64,000 nucleotides of DNA from an uncultured Candidatus Saccharibacteria bacterium (GCA_947253285.1 CAMXXV010000002.1:49098-113097), one strand, 5' to 3'; counted from the stretch's first letter, positions 25,963 through 34,857 are shown. Notes: a model not told the origin generated them from the sequence alone. Numbers and translations are program-made.

Positions 25963-26481
25963 CTACTCAATTGCCGTAATCTCACCATCTTTAAGGTGTA
26001 ACAAACGCTGGTTACGCGACCCGCGAAAACGCAAAGTTAAATCACGCTCCGGCAAGATAAACATTCCGTCAATCATCGCATCCAACGACTTAGTAAACTC
26101 CCACATCTCTGGACGTGCCCATTCACGCTGGTATTTGATATTCTCATAAGTAAACCCCGTAAACGACCAGATATTCCAGCCCATTTCGCGTCGCGCCCAG
26201 TCTGCGATTTCTTTACAGGCCTTTGCCTGCAGCATCGGTTCACCGCCGCTAAAAGTTAGGCCCGTCTGACCGCGCATTTTCTTAAGCTGTTCCTTCACCC
26301 AATCGATTTTTACCACCGTACCAGCTTGGTCGCTCCATGACTCCGGATTATGGCAACCCGGACAAGCGCGGTAGCACCCTTGACACCATACCACGGCGCG
26401 CAAGCCCGCACCATCAACGATTGAATCGCTCTGGATTGGGCCGGCTAGTAATATTTCATCGGGTGCTACTTCAATTGCCAT
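25963..26481 (-). CDS. nrdG: Anaerobic ribonucleotide reductase activating protein
   Basis: Radical-SAM enzyme that installs the glycyl radical on NrdD. 172 residues, typical size. The CX3CX2C cluster motif is in C-Y-R-A-C-P-G-C near 36-43, preceded by V-W-C-Q-G, and the SAM-contacting F-S-G-G-E-P-M follows at about 78. D-S-I-V-D-G-A-G-L-R near 20 is also conserved. It lies 7 bases after nrdD and is presumably co-transcribed. Together the pair gives oxygen-sensitive deoxyribonucleotide synthesis. Confidence 0.95.
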   Translation of the reverse strand: MAIEVAPDEILLAGPIQSDSIVDGAGLRAVVWCQGCYRACPGCHNPESWSDQAGTVVKIDWVKEQLKKMRGQTGLTFSGGEPMLQAKACKEIADWARREMGWNIWSFTGFTYENIKYQREWARPEMWEFTKSLDAMIDGMFILPERDLTLRFRGSRNQRLLHLKDGEITAIE

Positions 26482-26488
26482 AACTTAA

Positions 26489-28669
26489 TTATACCTTAAA
26501 GTCGTTACGACTGCTGGTGGCCTTCTTTAGTTCACGGTCAGCCTTCTGACTCTTGGTGTACACGCCATTTAAGCTCGTTGAAACGGTGTGCTTGACGCGT
26601 GCAGCTTCCTCGGCGCGCTTCGCATCATTCCAGCGGTCAAGCGTACCCACCAAGTAACCCGTAATCCGGCGCAAGCGCTCAAAGCCAACTGGGCCATCCG
26701 ACTCCTCACGGCCACAAGATGGACAAGTTGTACCCGAGATAATACCCGAAAAGCCACAGACTGGGTCAGAATCAACCGGATGGTTGACTGAGCCATAGCC
26801 CACGCCCTTCTCCTTCATGTGACGAATCACTGCTTCGAAGGCCTCGATATTCTGACTTGGGTCGCCATCAAGCTCAATGTAAGTGATATGCCCGCCTAGA
26901 CATAGCGCGTGAAATGGCGCTTCCTTGTCGATTTTATCAAAAGCACTAATCTTGTAATACACTGGCACGTGGAACGAATTAGTATAAAACTCGCGGTCAG
27001 TTACGCCCTTGATTTTGCCATAGCGCTTTTGATCCATTTTTGTGAATCGTCCCGATAGCCCCTCGGCTGGCGTTGCAAACACACTAAAGTTGAGGTGATA
27101 CTTATCTTCATACTCATTACACTTGTCGCGCATATGGCGCACAATTTCTAAGCCCTTCTGCTCCATTGCATCCGACTCACCATGATGGTGGCCTGTCATC
27201 GCCACCAAGGTCTCGGCTAGCCCGATAAAGCCAATTGTCATTGAACCGTGCTTGATGACCGACTCTACCTTATCATCCATACCCAGCTTATCGCTGCCCA
27301 TCCAGTTGCCTTCGCCCATGAGGAATGGGAACTCGCGCACCAGCTTTTCCTTCTGGAAGTTATAGCGGTCCATCAGCTGCTCCGCCACCATATCCATCAA
27401 ATTATCCAAATCATGATAAAATGCCTTCCAGTCGGCCATCTTACGCTCGCCAAGGCAAATACCGTGACGAATGCCAAGCCGTGGCAAGTTAATTGAAGTG
27501 TAAGACAAGTTGCCACGCTGACAAGCCGTACCATTCGACTCTGGGAAGATTGACTCAAACACACGCGTGCGGCAACCCATAGTAGCAATTTCACTACGGT
27601 AATCGTTCGGCCGATACCACTTTAAATTAAATGGCGCATCCAAGAACACAAAGTTCGGGAACAAGCGCTTAGCCGACACCTTCATTGACAATTTAAACAA
27701 GTCGTAATTTGGGTCTTCGGGGTTATAATTCACGCCCTCCTTCACCTTAAAAATGCTGATTGGGAAAATTGGCGTCTCGTGGTGACCAAGGCCAGCCTCA
27801 GTCGCCTTGAGCCACTGCTCAACTACCAACCGACCAGCTGGTGTCGTATCAGTACCAAAATTCAAACTTGTAAATGGCACCTGCGCACCGGCACGGCTAT
27901 GCATGGTGTTGAGGTTATGCACCAGCCCTTCCATCGCCTGATAAGTCTGACGAATCGTATCCGCTTTAGCTAGTTTAAAGACTTTCGCTGGCAAACCCTT
28001 GATGACATCAGGATAATTTAGCTTGGCTAGTTCATCAGCCGCCACCGTCAAGTTCTGTTCCGTTAAATCATTATATTCATTTAAGATACGCTTAATGGAC
28101 TTACGATAAGTCTTATTAACCCCAGGCGCCATCGCGTAATCAAAGTTCGGGATAGCTTGACCACCGTGCTGCTCGTTTTGGTTGGACTGTAGAATGATCG
28201 CACACAATGCCGCATAACTACCAATGCTATTTGGCGTCCTCAAGTAACCGTGGCCGGTCGAGAAACCGCCGTGGTCAAACAAAACGAGCGGGTCGGTCTG
28301 GCAACAAGTCAAGGTGCCCGTTGCATAAAAATCTAAGTCATGAATGTGGATGTCGCCGTCGTCGTGGGCATGGGCGTGGGCAGGTCGGAGGAGGCAAGCG
28401 CGAGCGTAGGCTTTACTGCCTTGCTGGCCAAACTGCAACATTTTACCCATGGCTGTATCGCCGTTCACATTCGCGTTCTCGCGCTTGATACTGCTTGAGT
28501 CCTTAGCGAGCGAGCCGGCAATGGTTCGATAGGCCTTCATTAACTGTACAATTAGCGCACTGATTTGATAAGCTTCATTATTAGCGACAAATTTATCTTC
28601 TTTCACCTCTGTTGTCTCTCGTGCTACCCGCTTCACACACCTTGGTTTTGCTTGTACAGTTTCCTTCAT
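26489..28669 (-). CDS. nrdD: Anaerobic ribonucleoside-triphosphate reductase
   Basis: Class III reductase making dNTPs from NTPs by glycyl-radical chemistry. 726 residues. The C-terminal zinc site is C-G-F-S-G (near 640) with C-P-S-C about 10 residues later, and the glycyl-radical loop is R-I-T-G-Y-L-V-G near 673. The catalytic-core G-D-I-H-I-H-D-L-D and C-C-Q-T-D segments are present. No ATP-cone signature is visible at the N-terminus, so allosteric control may be reduced. ATG 28669 is selected since TGGGGGA lies about 5 bases before it; a longer frame to 28705 lacks a site. An NrdR-like box sits in its promoter. Confidence 0.95.
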   Translation of the reverse strand: MKETVQAKPRCVKRVARETTEVKEDKFVANNEAYQISALIVQLMKAYRTIAGSLAKDSSSIKRENANVNGDTAMGKMLQFGQQGSKAYARACLLRPAHAHAHDDGDIHIHDLDFYATGTLTCCQTDPLVLFDHGGFSTGHGYLRTPNSIGSYAALCAIILQSNQNEQHGGQAIPNFDYAMAPGVNKTYRKSIKRILNEYNDLTEQNLTVAADELAKLNYPDVIKGLPAKVFKLAKADTIRQTYQAMEGLVHNLNTMHSRAGAQVPFTSLNFGTDTTPAGRLVVEQWLKATEAGLGHHETPIFPISIFKVKEGVNYNPEDPNYDLFKLSMKVSAKRLFPNFVFLDAPFNLKWYRPNDYRSEIATMGCRTRVFESIFPESNGTACQRGNLSYTSINLPRLGIRHGICLGERKMADWKAFYHDLDNLMDMVAEQLMDRYNFQKEKLVREFPFLMGEGNWMGSDKLGMDDKVESVIKHGSMTIGFIGLAETLVAMTGHHHGESDAMEQKGLEIVRHMRDKCNEYEDKYHLNFSVFATPAEGLSGRFTKMDQKRYGKIKGVTDREFYTNSFHVPVYYKISAFDKIDKEAPFHALCLGGHITYIELDGDPSQNIEAFEAVIRHMKEKGVGYGSVNHPVDSDPVCGFSGIISGTTCPSCGREESDGPVGFERLRRITGYLVGTLDRWNDAKRAEEAARVKHTVSTSLNGVYTKSQKADRELKKATSSRNDFKV

Positions 28670-28701
28670 ATTCCCCCATTCTTGACTTTTGATTATATTA
28701 C

Positions 28702-28773
28702 ACACGCTTTATCTTGCGTGTACTTATGATTTTAATACACTGTATATGGTGTAGTCAATATGCTTATGCGTGT
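28702..28773 (-). promoter_or_regulatory. nrdDG promoter with NrdR-like boxes
   Basis: Minus-strand TTGACT (28753-28758) and TAAAAT (28729-28734) flank an 18-base spacer that holds ACACCATATACAGTGT (28737-28752), a close match to the NrdR box consensus. ACACGC half-sites recur on both sides: 28768-28773 upstream and as ACACGC-N8-GCGTGT at 28702-28721. Centre spacings are about 2 and 3 helical turns. NrdR is a dATP-sensing repressor of reductase genes; its gene is not in the window. Confidence 0.7.
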
Positions 28774-28837
28774 AATATTTGCAACGAATTATAGTGATAG
28801 CATCGAAATTATGTTTGCTATTTTAAAATTTCCCTGC

Positions 28838-28843
28838 CATAAT
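28838..28843 (+). promoter_or_regulatory. -10 box of the SUF operon
   Basis: TGC-CATAAT ends 8 bases before the sufC ATG; near-leaderless spacing and no Shine-Dalgarno. Confidence 0.45.
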
Positions 28844-28851
28844 ACAACTAT

Positions 28852-29526
28852 ATGAAGGGGCTAAGAGTTGAACATCTAAGCGTAGCAACCGTTGAAGGCA
28901 AGCCAATTTTTCGCGACGTCACGCTCGATTTTCAAGACAACGCTCGCTACGCCTTACTGGGCCGCAACGGTTCCGGCAAATCCACTCTAGTTAATGTCAT
29001 CGCCGGTCACCCACACTACCAAATCACGGGTGGCAAAATTATCCTTGACGGCGAAGACATCACTCACCTCAAGGCCGACGAACGCGCTAAGCGCGGCATC
29101 TTCCTCGCCATGCAGTATCCAGCCGAAATTCCGGGCGTAAGTTATGCGAACTTTTTGCGCACCAGCCTCGCCAAACTAACCGATAACCAGTTTAACTTTC
29201 TCGAAGTGTTAGACCAGTTACAAACTGAGGCAGCCAACCTCGGCTTTCAGCACTTCGACTACAACCGCGACCTAAACGTCGGCTTTAGCGGCGGTGAAAA
29301 GAAGAAATCCGAGATTCTACAGATGCTAATCTTAAAGCCACGCTTCGCCTTCCTCGACGAACCAGACTCGGGCCTCGATAAAATCAGCGTCAAGTACTTA
29401 AGCGACCGCTTACGCGCGCTCGACTATCCAACTACATTAGTAATTATTTCACACCACGACCAACTTTTAGCAGCCGTACACCCAACCACCACTTACGACA
29501 TGGAGCAATTTAATGCGGTTGCCTAA
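28852..29526 (+). CDS. sufC: SUF system ATPase SufC
   Basis: ABC-type ATPase that drives the SufBCD iron-sulfur scaffold. 224 residues. Walker A is G-R-N-G-S-G-K-S-T at about 37-45, the signature is G-F-S-G-G-E-K-K-K-S-E near 143 (the K-K-x-E variant is typical of SufC), and Walker B is F-A-F-L-D-E-P-D-S-G-L-D with the D-loop following. The switch His is in I-I-S-H-H. It is first in a tightly overlapping operon with sufB, a small sufD, sufS and sufU, so it should work in the cytoplasm with those proteins. Confidence 0.96.
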   Translation: MKGLRVEHLSVATVEGKPIFRDVTLDFQDNARYALLGRNGSGKSTLVNVIAGHPHYQITGGKIILDGEDITHLKADERAKRGIFLAMQYPAEIPGVSYANFLRTSLAKLTDNQFNFLEVLDQLQTEAANLGFQHFDYNRDLNVGFSGGEKKKSEILQMLILKPRFAFLDEPDSGLDKISVKYLSDRLRALDYPTTLVIISHHDQLLAAVHPTTTYDMEQFNAVA

Positions 29527-30841
29527 CGGTCTCAGTGAAGACACTGTTCGCCAAATTAGTGCTCTCAAGCACGAACCTCAATGGATGCTCCGCCGCCGCT
29601 TACGCGCCTACCGTCAATTTATTAAAATGCCTATGCCGAAATTCGGCCCTAAACTAGACATCGATTTTGACAGCATTTGCTACTACGCCACCAAGTCTGA
29701 TAAACCAACCACAGATTGGTCAGACTTGCCTTCTGATATCCGTCAAACTTACGACCAGATCGGCCTGCCTGAAGCTGAACAGAAATACCTCGCGGGGCTC
29801 GGCGCACAATACGACTCCACCATCGTCTACCAAAACCTCAAGGCAGAGTGGGAAAACATGGGCGTGGTCTTTCTTGACACTGACACCGCCCTGCAACGTT
29901 ACCCGGAATTATTTAAAAAATATTTTGGCACCGTCATACCCGCCAGCGACAACAAGTTCGCCGCGCTCAACACTGCCGTTTGGAGTGGTGGTAGCTTTAT
30001 TTATGTCCCACCGCACGTCAAATTAACCATTCCACTCCAAGCTTACTTTCGCATCAACATCGCTAATCTCGGTCAATTCGAACGCACCTTAATTATTGCC
30101 GACGAAGGTGCCGAAGTGCAATACGTCGAAGGCTGCACCGCACCAATTTACACAACCGATTCGCTTCACGCTGCTGTGGTAGAAGTAGTTGCTTTAGCTG
30201 GCTCACGCGTCCGTTACACCACCATTCAAAACTGGTCTACCAACGTTCTCAATCTCACCACCCAGCGCATGCATATTTACGGCGATGCCCTCGGCGAATG
30301 GATTGATGGCAACATTGGTTCCAAAATCACTATGAAGTATCCATCTGTTGTCTTACTTGAGCCGGGGGCGCGTGGTGACATCTTATCCCTAGGCGTAGCT
30401 AAAACTGGCCAGAATCAAGACAACGGCGGCAAAGCGATTCACTTAGCACCGCACACTTCTTCTACTATTATCGCTAAATCAATCTCGCTGGGTGGCGGCA
30501 TTTGCTCATATCGCGGCAAAATTTATATTGACCAAGCAGCCGCCGACGCTAAAACCTCCACAAAATGCGACGCCCTCCTGATGGATGCGCAAAGTGTATC
30601 TAATACCTTTCCGAAAAATATTATTGAGCGGCCAGACGCACAAATCGCCCACGAAGCCACTGTTAGCAAAGTTAGCGAAGAACAATTATTCTATATGATG
30701 AGTCGTGGCATCGACGAAGATGAAGCCACCGGGCTAATCGTCAACGGCTTTGTCGACCCAATTGTCAAAAACCTGCCAATGGAGTACGCTGTGGAGCTAA
30801 ATCGCCTAATTAACCTCAGTATGGAGGGTTCGGTGGGATGA
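29513..30841 (+). CDS. sufB: Iron-sulfur cluster scaffold SufB
   Basis: Main scaffold subunit on which clusters are built. 442 residues, slightly shorter than E. coli SufB. The beta-helix core is recognisable by V-W-S-G-G-S-F-I-Y-V-P-P-H-V, E-G-C-T-A-P-I-Y and N-W-S-T-N-V. The likely cluster-building Cys is in K-C-D-A-L-L-M-D near 352, and the C-terminus has H-E-A-T-V-S-K with L-F-Y-M-M-S-R-G-I. It overlaps sufC by 14 bases and the next gene by an ATGA. Its C-terminal segment is shared with the small SufD-like protein downstream. Confidence 0.96.
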   Translation: MRLPNGLSEDTVRQISALKHEPQWMLRRRLRAYRQFIKMPMPKFGPKLDIDFDSICYYATKSDKPTTDWSDLPSDIRQTYDQIGLPEAEQKYLAGLGAQYDSTIVYQNLKAEWENMGVVFLDTDTALQRYPELFKKYFGTVIPASDNKFAALNTAVWSGGSFIYVPPHVKLTIPLQAYFRINIANLGQFERTLIIADEGAEVQYVEGCTAPIYTTDSLHAAVVEVVALAGSRVRYTTIQNWSTNVLNLTTQRMHIYGDALGEWIDGNIGSKITMKYPSVVLLEPGARGDILSLGVAKTGQNQDNGGKAIHLAPHTSSTIIAKSISLGGGICSYRGKIYIDQAAADAKTSTKCDALLMDAQSVSNTFPKNIIERPDAQIAHEATVSKVSEEQLFYMMSRGIDEDEATGLIVNGFVDPIVKNLPMEYAVELNRLINLSMEGSVG

Positions 30842-31284
30842 AATATATCACTAAATCTATTACGCGCGACTTCACGCAAAAATATTTAATTGAGACCGAC
30901 ACCAGTTGCGCCTTTAAGTTTAACTTTTATCATAAAAAACCGGGGCTGCGCTCGCGCATCCAAATTTTAATTATCGCGAGCGGTGAAGCCAAAGTGCGTG
31001 CCGACGCCACCATCACCATCACGCCAACCGCGCCCCACTCCGACGCTTGGCTTGAAATTCACGTTATCACGCGCGACCGCGCCACCGTAGAGGCCGCGCC
31101 GAATCTCGAAATCAACAATGACGCTGTCAAAGCCGGCCATGCCCTCAGCACAAAATACATTTCAGAAGATGAATTGTTTTACCTCATGAGTCGTGGTTTA
31201 TCGCGCACGGCGGCCGAGAATTTAATGCTCGATGGTATCGCAGCGCCGTACCGCAAGGAGGGGATTAAATTAAATGAATCGTAG
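30838..31284 (+). CDS. Minimal SufD-like protein
   Basis: 148 residues, in the position and order of sufD but about a third of its usual length. The N-terminal 100 residues are predicted beta-rich, compatible with a shortened beta-helix. Residues about 103-140 match the SufB/SufD C-terminus: G-H-A-L-S-T-K-Y-I, then E-L-F-Y-L-M-S-R-G-L-S and A-E-N-L-M-L-D-G. The His aligned with the functionally important SufD His is kept. It overlaps sufB by 4 bases and sufS by 11, with no sign of a broken longer frame, so it is likely a genuine compact partner of SufB. That role is inferred. Confidence 0.8.
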   Translation: MKYITKSITRDFTQKYLIETDTSCAFKFNFYHKKPGLRSRIQILIIASGEAKVRADATITITPTAPHSDAWLEIHVITRDRATVEAAPNLEINNDAVKAGHALSTKYISEDELFYLMSRGLSRTAAENLMLDGIAAPYRKEGIKLNES

Positions 31285-32431
31285 CGACTTCCCCTATTTT
31301 TCCAAAACCCGCCCAATTTACCTCGACAGCGCAGCCACTAGCCTCAAACCCGCGGTAGTAATTGATGCTATCACTAGTTATTACACCGACCCGGCCAACA
31401 TTGGCCGCTCCAATTATACTAGGGCGGGTGAGGTGACAGCGCAATTTACTGCCGCTCGTGCCACTGTGGCGCATTTAATTAACTGCCGCCCCGATGAAAT
31501 TATCTTCACCAGCTCCGCCACTGCCAGTTTGAATACCGTTATGCACTTTTTACAGCCCATAGTTGGCGCTCAAGATACCATTGCGCTAACACCTTACGAG
31601 CATAATTCCAATTACTTACCTTGGGCACATTTAGCTCACACATCAGATTGTAAATTAAACTTTTTGGCGCACGACCAACCAACTTGCCCGCCACAAACTA
31701 AATTATTTTCCTATGCCTTGGCAGACAATGTAACCGGCTGCCAACATCACTTTCCACAATTTATCAAAGCCGTCCATCAAGCAGGTGGCTGGGTAGCAAT
31801 CGATGCCAGCCAAGCCATTGGCCATTATCCGGTCGACGTCAAGCAACTCGACTGCGATTTTCTCGCCTTCAGCGGGCACAAACTCTACGCGCCCACTGGT
31901 ATTGGTGTACTCTATGTGCGACGTGAATTGCAAGCCAAGCTCACGCCAGTAGCCTTCGGCAGCGAAACCTTTAGCCAACTTGACCCAGTTCACCACCAAT
32001 TCACTTTACTCGATACACCCGCCAAATTCGAACCCGGCACGCCCCACATTGCCGGCGCCATCGGTCTCGCCGCCGCCATCGATTACCTCAATAATATCGG
32101 GTGGGATAATATCACTACGCATTTTCAAACGCTTAAAAACACCGTAAGAGAACAACTCGCCGCGCACGACCTCGCGCGCTACTGCGTAGGGTATTCCGGC
32201 ACAATGCTTAGCCTAGCAAAACTACACCTCAGTCCGCACGACATTACCATGCTACTGAGTGATAACTACCACATCAACACTCGCGGTGGTCACCTCTGTA
32301 ACGACCTCTATTTACAACATCTCAATTTACCATCCGGCGTCGTGCGCGCCTCATTTGGCATCTACACTACTAGTGAAGAAATAGCACAATTTTACGCCGC
32401 CTACTCAGCCGTAATCGAGGAGCTAGCGTGA
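31274..32431 (+). CDS. sufS: Cysteine desulfurase SufS
   Basis: Group II PLP cysteine desulfurase supplying sulfur to the SUF scaffold. 385 residues. The N-terminal Y-L-D-S-A-A-T-S motif, the PLP-site D-A-S-Q-A-I-G-H and F-S-G-H-K-L-Y-A-P-T-G (Lys near 205) are clear. The catalytic Cys is in R-G-G-H-L-C-N near 335, replacing the common R-T-G-H-H-C. An AAGGAGG lies 7 bases before the ATG. The stop overlaps the GTG start of sufU (GTGA), which couples the enzyme to its probable sulfur acceptor. Distinct from the NifS-type enzyme beside mnmA. Confidence 0.95.
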   Translation: MNRSDFPYFSKTRPIYLDSAATSLKPAVVIDAITSYYTDPANIGRSNYTRAGEVTAQFTAARATVAHLINCRPDEIIFTSSATASLNTVMHFLQPIVGAQDTIALTPYEHNSNYLPWAHLAHTSDCKLNFLAHDQPTCPPQTKLFSYALADNVTGCQHHFPQFIKAVHQAGGWVAIDASQAIGHYPVDVKQLDCDFLAFSGHKLYAPTGIGVLYVRRELQAKLTPVAFGSETFSQLDPVHHQFTLLDTPAKFEPGTPHIAGAIGLAAAIDYLNNIGWDNITTHFQTLKNTVREQLAAHDLARYCVGYSGTMLSLAKLHLSPHDITMLLSDNYHINTRGGHLCNDLYLQHLNLPSGVVRASFGIYTTSEEIAQFYAAYSAVIEELA

Positions 32432-34653
32432 GTCAGCCCTTGCTTGACGAAATTTTGTTCCGCTCCAAGCACCCCAGCTACCGGACTCTGCCCAGTAACC
32501 AAGCTGGTTTGACCATCTGCACTGTTCGGGCGGAGCACCGGTCCTGCGGTGACAGCTTGACGCTGACGTTTTACTTGCGGGATGGCATCGTCAACTACGG
32601 CGTGATTAGTGGTAACCTCTGTGCGATTGCGAACTGCGGGGCTGAGCTGCTGGTCGAGCGGGCGCGCGGTAGGTCGCTCGCTAGTCTTAGCAACCTCAGC
32701 GCCACTGACTTGCTGGCTGGTCTCCAATTTGACGCTACTAGCCTGCTCGCTAATCCGGTTCGGCTGCGCTGCTTTGAGCTGGGGCTGCAAGCGCTGCGGA
32801 GCCGTTAATAGCGGCACCACAACATTCTTTCCACCCACCGGCCAAGCCCAAAGCGTATTTTTACCACCATAATTATTACTATTGTCTATAGAGTACATAC
32901 TGTTAAGACGCCAACCGCGCCGACGTATCATCCAACTATTACGTAGAATGCGTGTATCGTATATAATGTCATCATTATTACCGAATTTCTGGCTAGCCAA
33001 TAATTCATGTAATGCCTGTCCACCGCAAGTCTCAAAGTTACAATTATTCATAAAATTCTTAGTAATCAATGCACTTTGTTGGTCGGTTGTATGATTATCG
33101 ATATCATAATGACTAGCCCATGGCATACCCTCATAATCCATGTTATACTTCGCTGCCACTAGATAATCACCGTCACTCTCGCTCAATTTTGCACCCCAAC
33201 AGCCATTATCGTCTGCCGCCAAGCAGCTAGCACGTAGTTGCTTAAGATTATTAAATTGATTCACCCCATAACGACTCATTGCCAAGTAAAGCATGGCTCC
33301 CCAATCATTATTGTTAAGCCAATGCCGGTTTATCTTAAAATTATGCGCCGCTCGGTATAAATCATTTAAATCACCAGCGCCAATCGAAACATCGTCACTC
33401 AGCCAAATACCATCAAACAATGTACTTTGCTGCAAAAATGCTGGTGGAGTCGCCCAAGGCTGCTTTGGATTGCAATCCTTCAAGTAATCTTTAGGCTCAT
33501 TAGAGTTAGAACAAGTTGGCGACGGCTTTCTAAACTCATTCTGCGTAAAGTCTACTGTGAAGCTATAGCTATTACCATGAGGTGACATTGGTTTATCTAC
33601 CGCGTCACGGCGTTGCACCTTGTAATTATACCGCGGAATATACGACCAATGTCTAATGTAATCGCTTTTAGTAAGCACTATACCCGGCTGATTAAGTATC
33701 CGATATTTTTCCCTTGGCACCTCTACTATATTTGCCCAGTGCTTCTTACCGTAATCATACCACTCACCAAATTGGCTATCATCGCTAGCGTCATCAGCTA
33801 CTACCGCCCAAGCGCCTTCACTACTCGGCATCACGGGAATAAATTTCGTATCATTCGACTGCGGCAGGACAACTTTGCATTTATTAAATTCACTATTACC
33901 CGACACGCAATCACCCTGTGGCCAAATCACCAGCGGCTTCGGAATTTTATACGACTTATTTGCAAAATATACCGTCGCAAAATAACGTCCCGCCGATAGA
34001 TTACCAAAATCAAATGTTATACTGGTGCCGTCACTATTATCACCTATACTCTCTTCTTTAGTGCGACTAACAATAGATTTACCTGACTGGTCAAATAGTT
34101 CAACTGATTTAATACCAAATAAATTCTCGCCCTTAACGCTAGCCTGCACATCATCGCCATCACGATATTCCCAACTACTCATTTTATCTTCTACTACCGG
34201 CTCGGGCGCAGGCTTAGCAGTAATTGTATACTGTACTTTGCCACTATAATTGCCTGCCGGCAAATCAGCTTTTGGCCTAGCCTCGTACTTTACCGTCACC
34301 GGCTGATTAGTCTCACTGTTAATTACGCCTTCGCTCTTCAGCTGATTACTATTGCCCTCTAGATAGCCCCAAACGTTATTTGTTTGGTTCTTGTCTGTCG
34401 CTAGGTCTATATGATGTTTATTATCAAGAGTAAGTTTCTCTAGCTTCAAACTCAGTTGATAACCATACTGACACCCACCCCTCGGTGTAATTTTACTACT
34501 CGCCTGATATTTATTACCATCTACATGCTTTAGCTGCACTGTAGGCTCTAACTCCAACCCTACGTTGTCTGCCGCCTTCGCGTTACTCGCTAAAACTACC
34601 GTCAAAATAATTACACTAACCGCCGCGACTGCCCATCGAAAAACGTGGTTCAT
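32401..34653 (-). CDS. Large secreted protein of unknown function, antisense to sufU
   Basis: 750 residues with a clear signal peptide (basic start, hydrophobic 8-24, A-K-A-A-D near 28). The body has Ig- or CBM-like beta segments to about 250. A Trp/Tyr/Asn-rich region follows (about 300-600), with paired Cys residues and W-G-A-M-L-Y-L-A-M-S-R-Y-G-V-N near 445, a pattern reminiscent of secreted proteins linked to pili or phage tails in small bacteria. The last ~150 residues are polar, Gln/Ser/Pro-rich and disordered. Those last residues are encoded opposite sufU and the end of sufS. A leader with GGAG about 9 bases before ATG is present, with a TATAAT near 34703. I see no catalytic motif or wall anchor. 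Confidence 0.75.
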   Translation of the reverse strand: MNHVFRWAVAAVSVIILTVVLASNAKAADNVGLELEPTVQLKHVDGNKYQASSKITPRGGCQYGYQLSLKLEKLTLDNKHHIDLATDKNQTNNVWGYLEGNSNQLKSEGVINSETNQPVTVKYEARPKADLPAGNYSGKVQYTITAKPAPEPVVEDKMSSWEYRDGDDVQASVKGENLFGIKSVELFDQSGKSIVSRTKEESIGDNSDGTSITFDFGNLSAGRYFATVYFANKSYKIPKPLVIWPQGDCVSGNSEFNKCKVVLPQSNDTKFIPVMPSSEGAWAVVADDASDDSQFGEWYDYGKKHWANIVEVPREKYRILNQPGIVLTKSDYIRHWSYIPRYNYKVQRRDAVDKPMSPHGNSYSFTVDFTQNEFRKPSPTCSNSNEPKDYLKDCNPKQPWATPPAFLQQSTLFDGIWLSDDVSIGAGDLNDLYRAAHNFKINRHWLNNNDWGAMLYLAMSRYGVNQFNNLKQLRASCLAADDNGCWGAKLSESDGDYLVAAKYNMDYEGMPWASHYDIDNHTTDQQSALITKNFMNNCNFETCGGQALHELLASQKFGNNDDIIYDTRILRNSWMIRRRGWRLNSMYSIDNSNNYGGKNTLWAWPVGGKNVVVPLLTAPQRLQPQLKAAQPNRISEQASSVKLETSQQVSGAEVAKTSERPTARPLDQQLSPAVRNRTEVTTNHAVVDDAIPQVKRQRQAVTAGPVLRPNSADGQTSLVTGQSPVAGVLGAEQNFVKQGLTHASSSITAE
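32428..32808 (+). CDS. sufU: SufU-like sulfurtransferase
   Basis: 126 residues. Accepts persulfide from SufS through a zinc-bound cysteine. The three ligands are visible: S-C-G-D near residue 42, G-N-L-C-A-I near 66, and L-R-C-F-E-L near 113, the spacing of SufU. Start is GTG in a GTGA overlap with sufS. Base use is odd: none of its 23 Leu codons is TTA or CTA and no Ser codon is TCA, while the sufS gene uses TTA freely; CGG, CTG and GCG are common. The complementary strand is open over the whole gene as the C-terminus of the 750-residue secreted protein, in exact codon register. Confidence 0.85.
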   Translation: MSQPLLDEILFRSKHPSYRTLPSNQAGLTICTVRAEHRSCGDSLTLTFYLRDGIVNYGVISGNLCAIANCGAELLVERARGRSLASLSNLSATDLLAGLQFDATSLLANPVRLRCFELGLQALRSR

Positions 34654-34773
34654 GATAACTCCAATGTGATTTAATATTTTTATTTAAATAATTATGTTTC
34701 CATTATAGCGCGAGAAATTTAAAATAAAACACTAGACAAAACAAAAATAGTGTGATACTATTGTAGTCGTTAA

Positions 34774-34849
34774 GGGTTGATAGCTCAGTTGGTAGAGCAC
34801 GGGCCTCTTAAGCCTGGTGTCGAGGGTTCGAGCCCCTCTCAACCCACCA
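34774..34849 (+). tRNA. tRNA-Lys (CUU)
   Basis: GGGTTGA/TCAACCC acceptor, anticodon loop CTCTTAA giving CTT, GGTTCGAGC T-loop, and encoded CCA. TGA-TACTAT lies 12 bases upstream with TAGACA at 17-base spacing. Nearly identical in sequence to tRNA-Lys (UUU) at 43878. Confidence 0.95.
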
Positions 34850-34857
34850 GATTTTAT

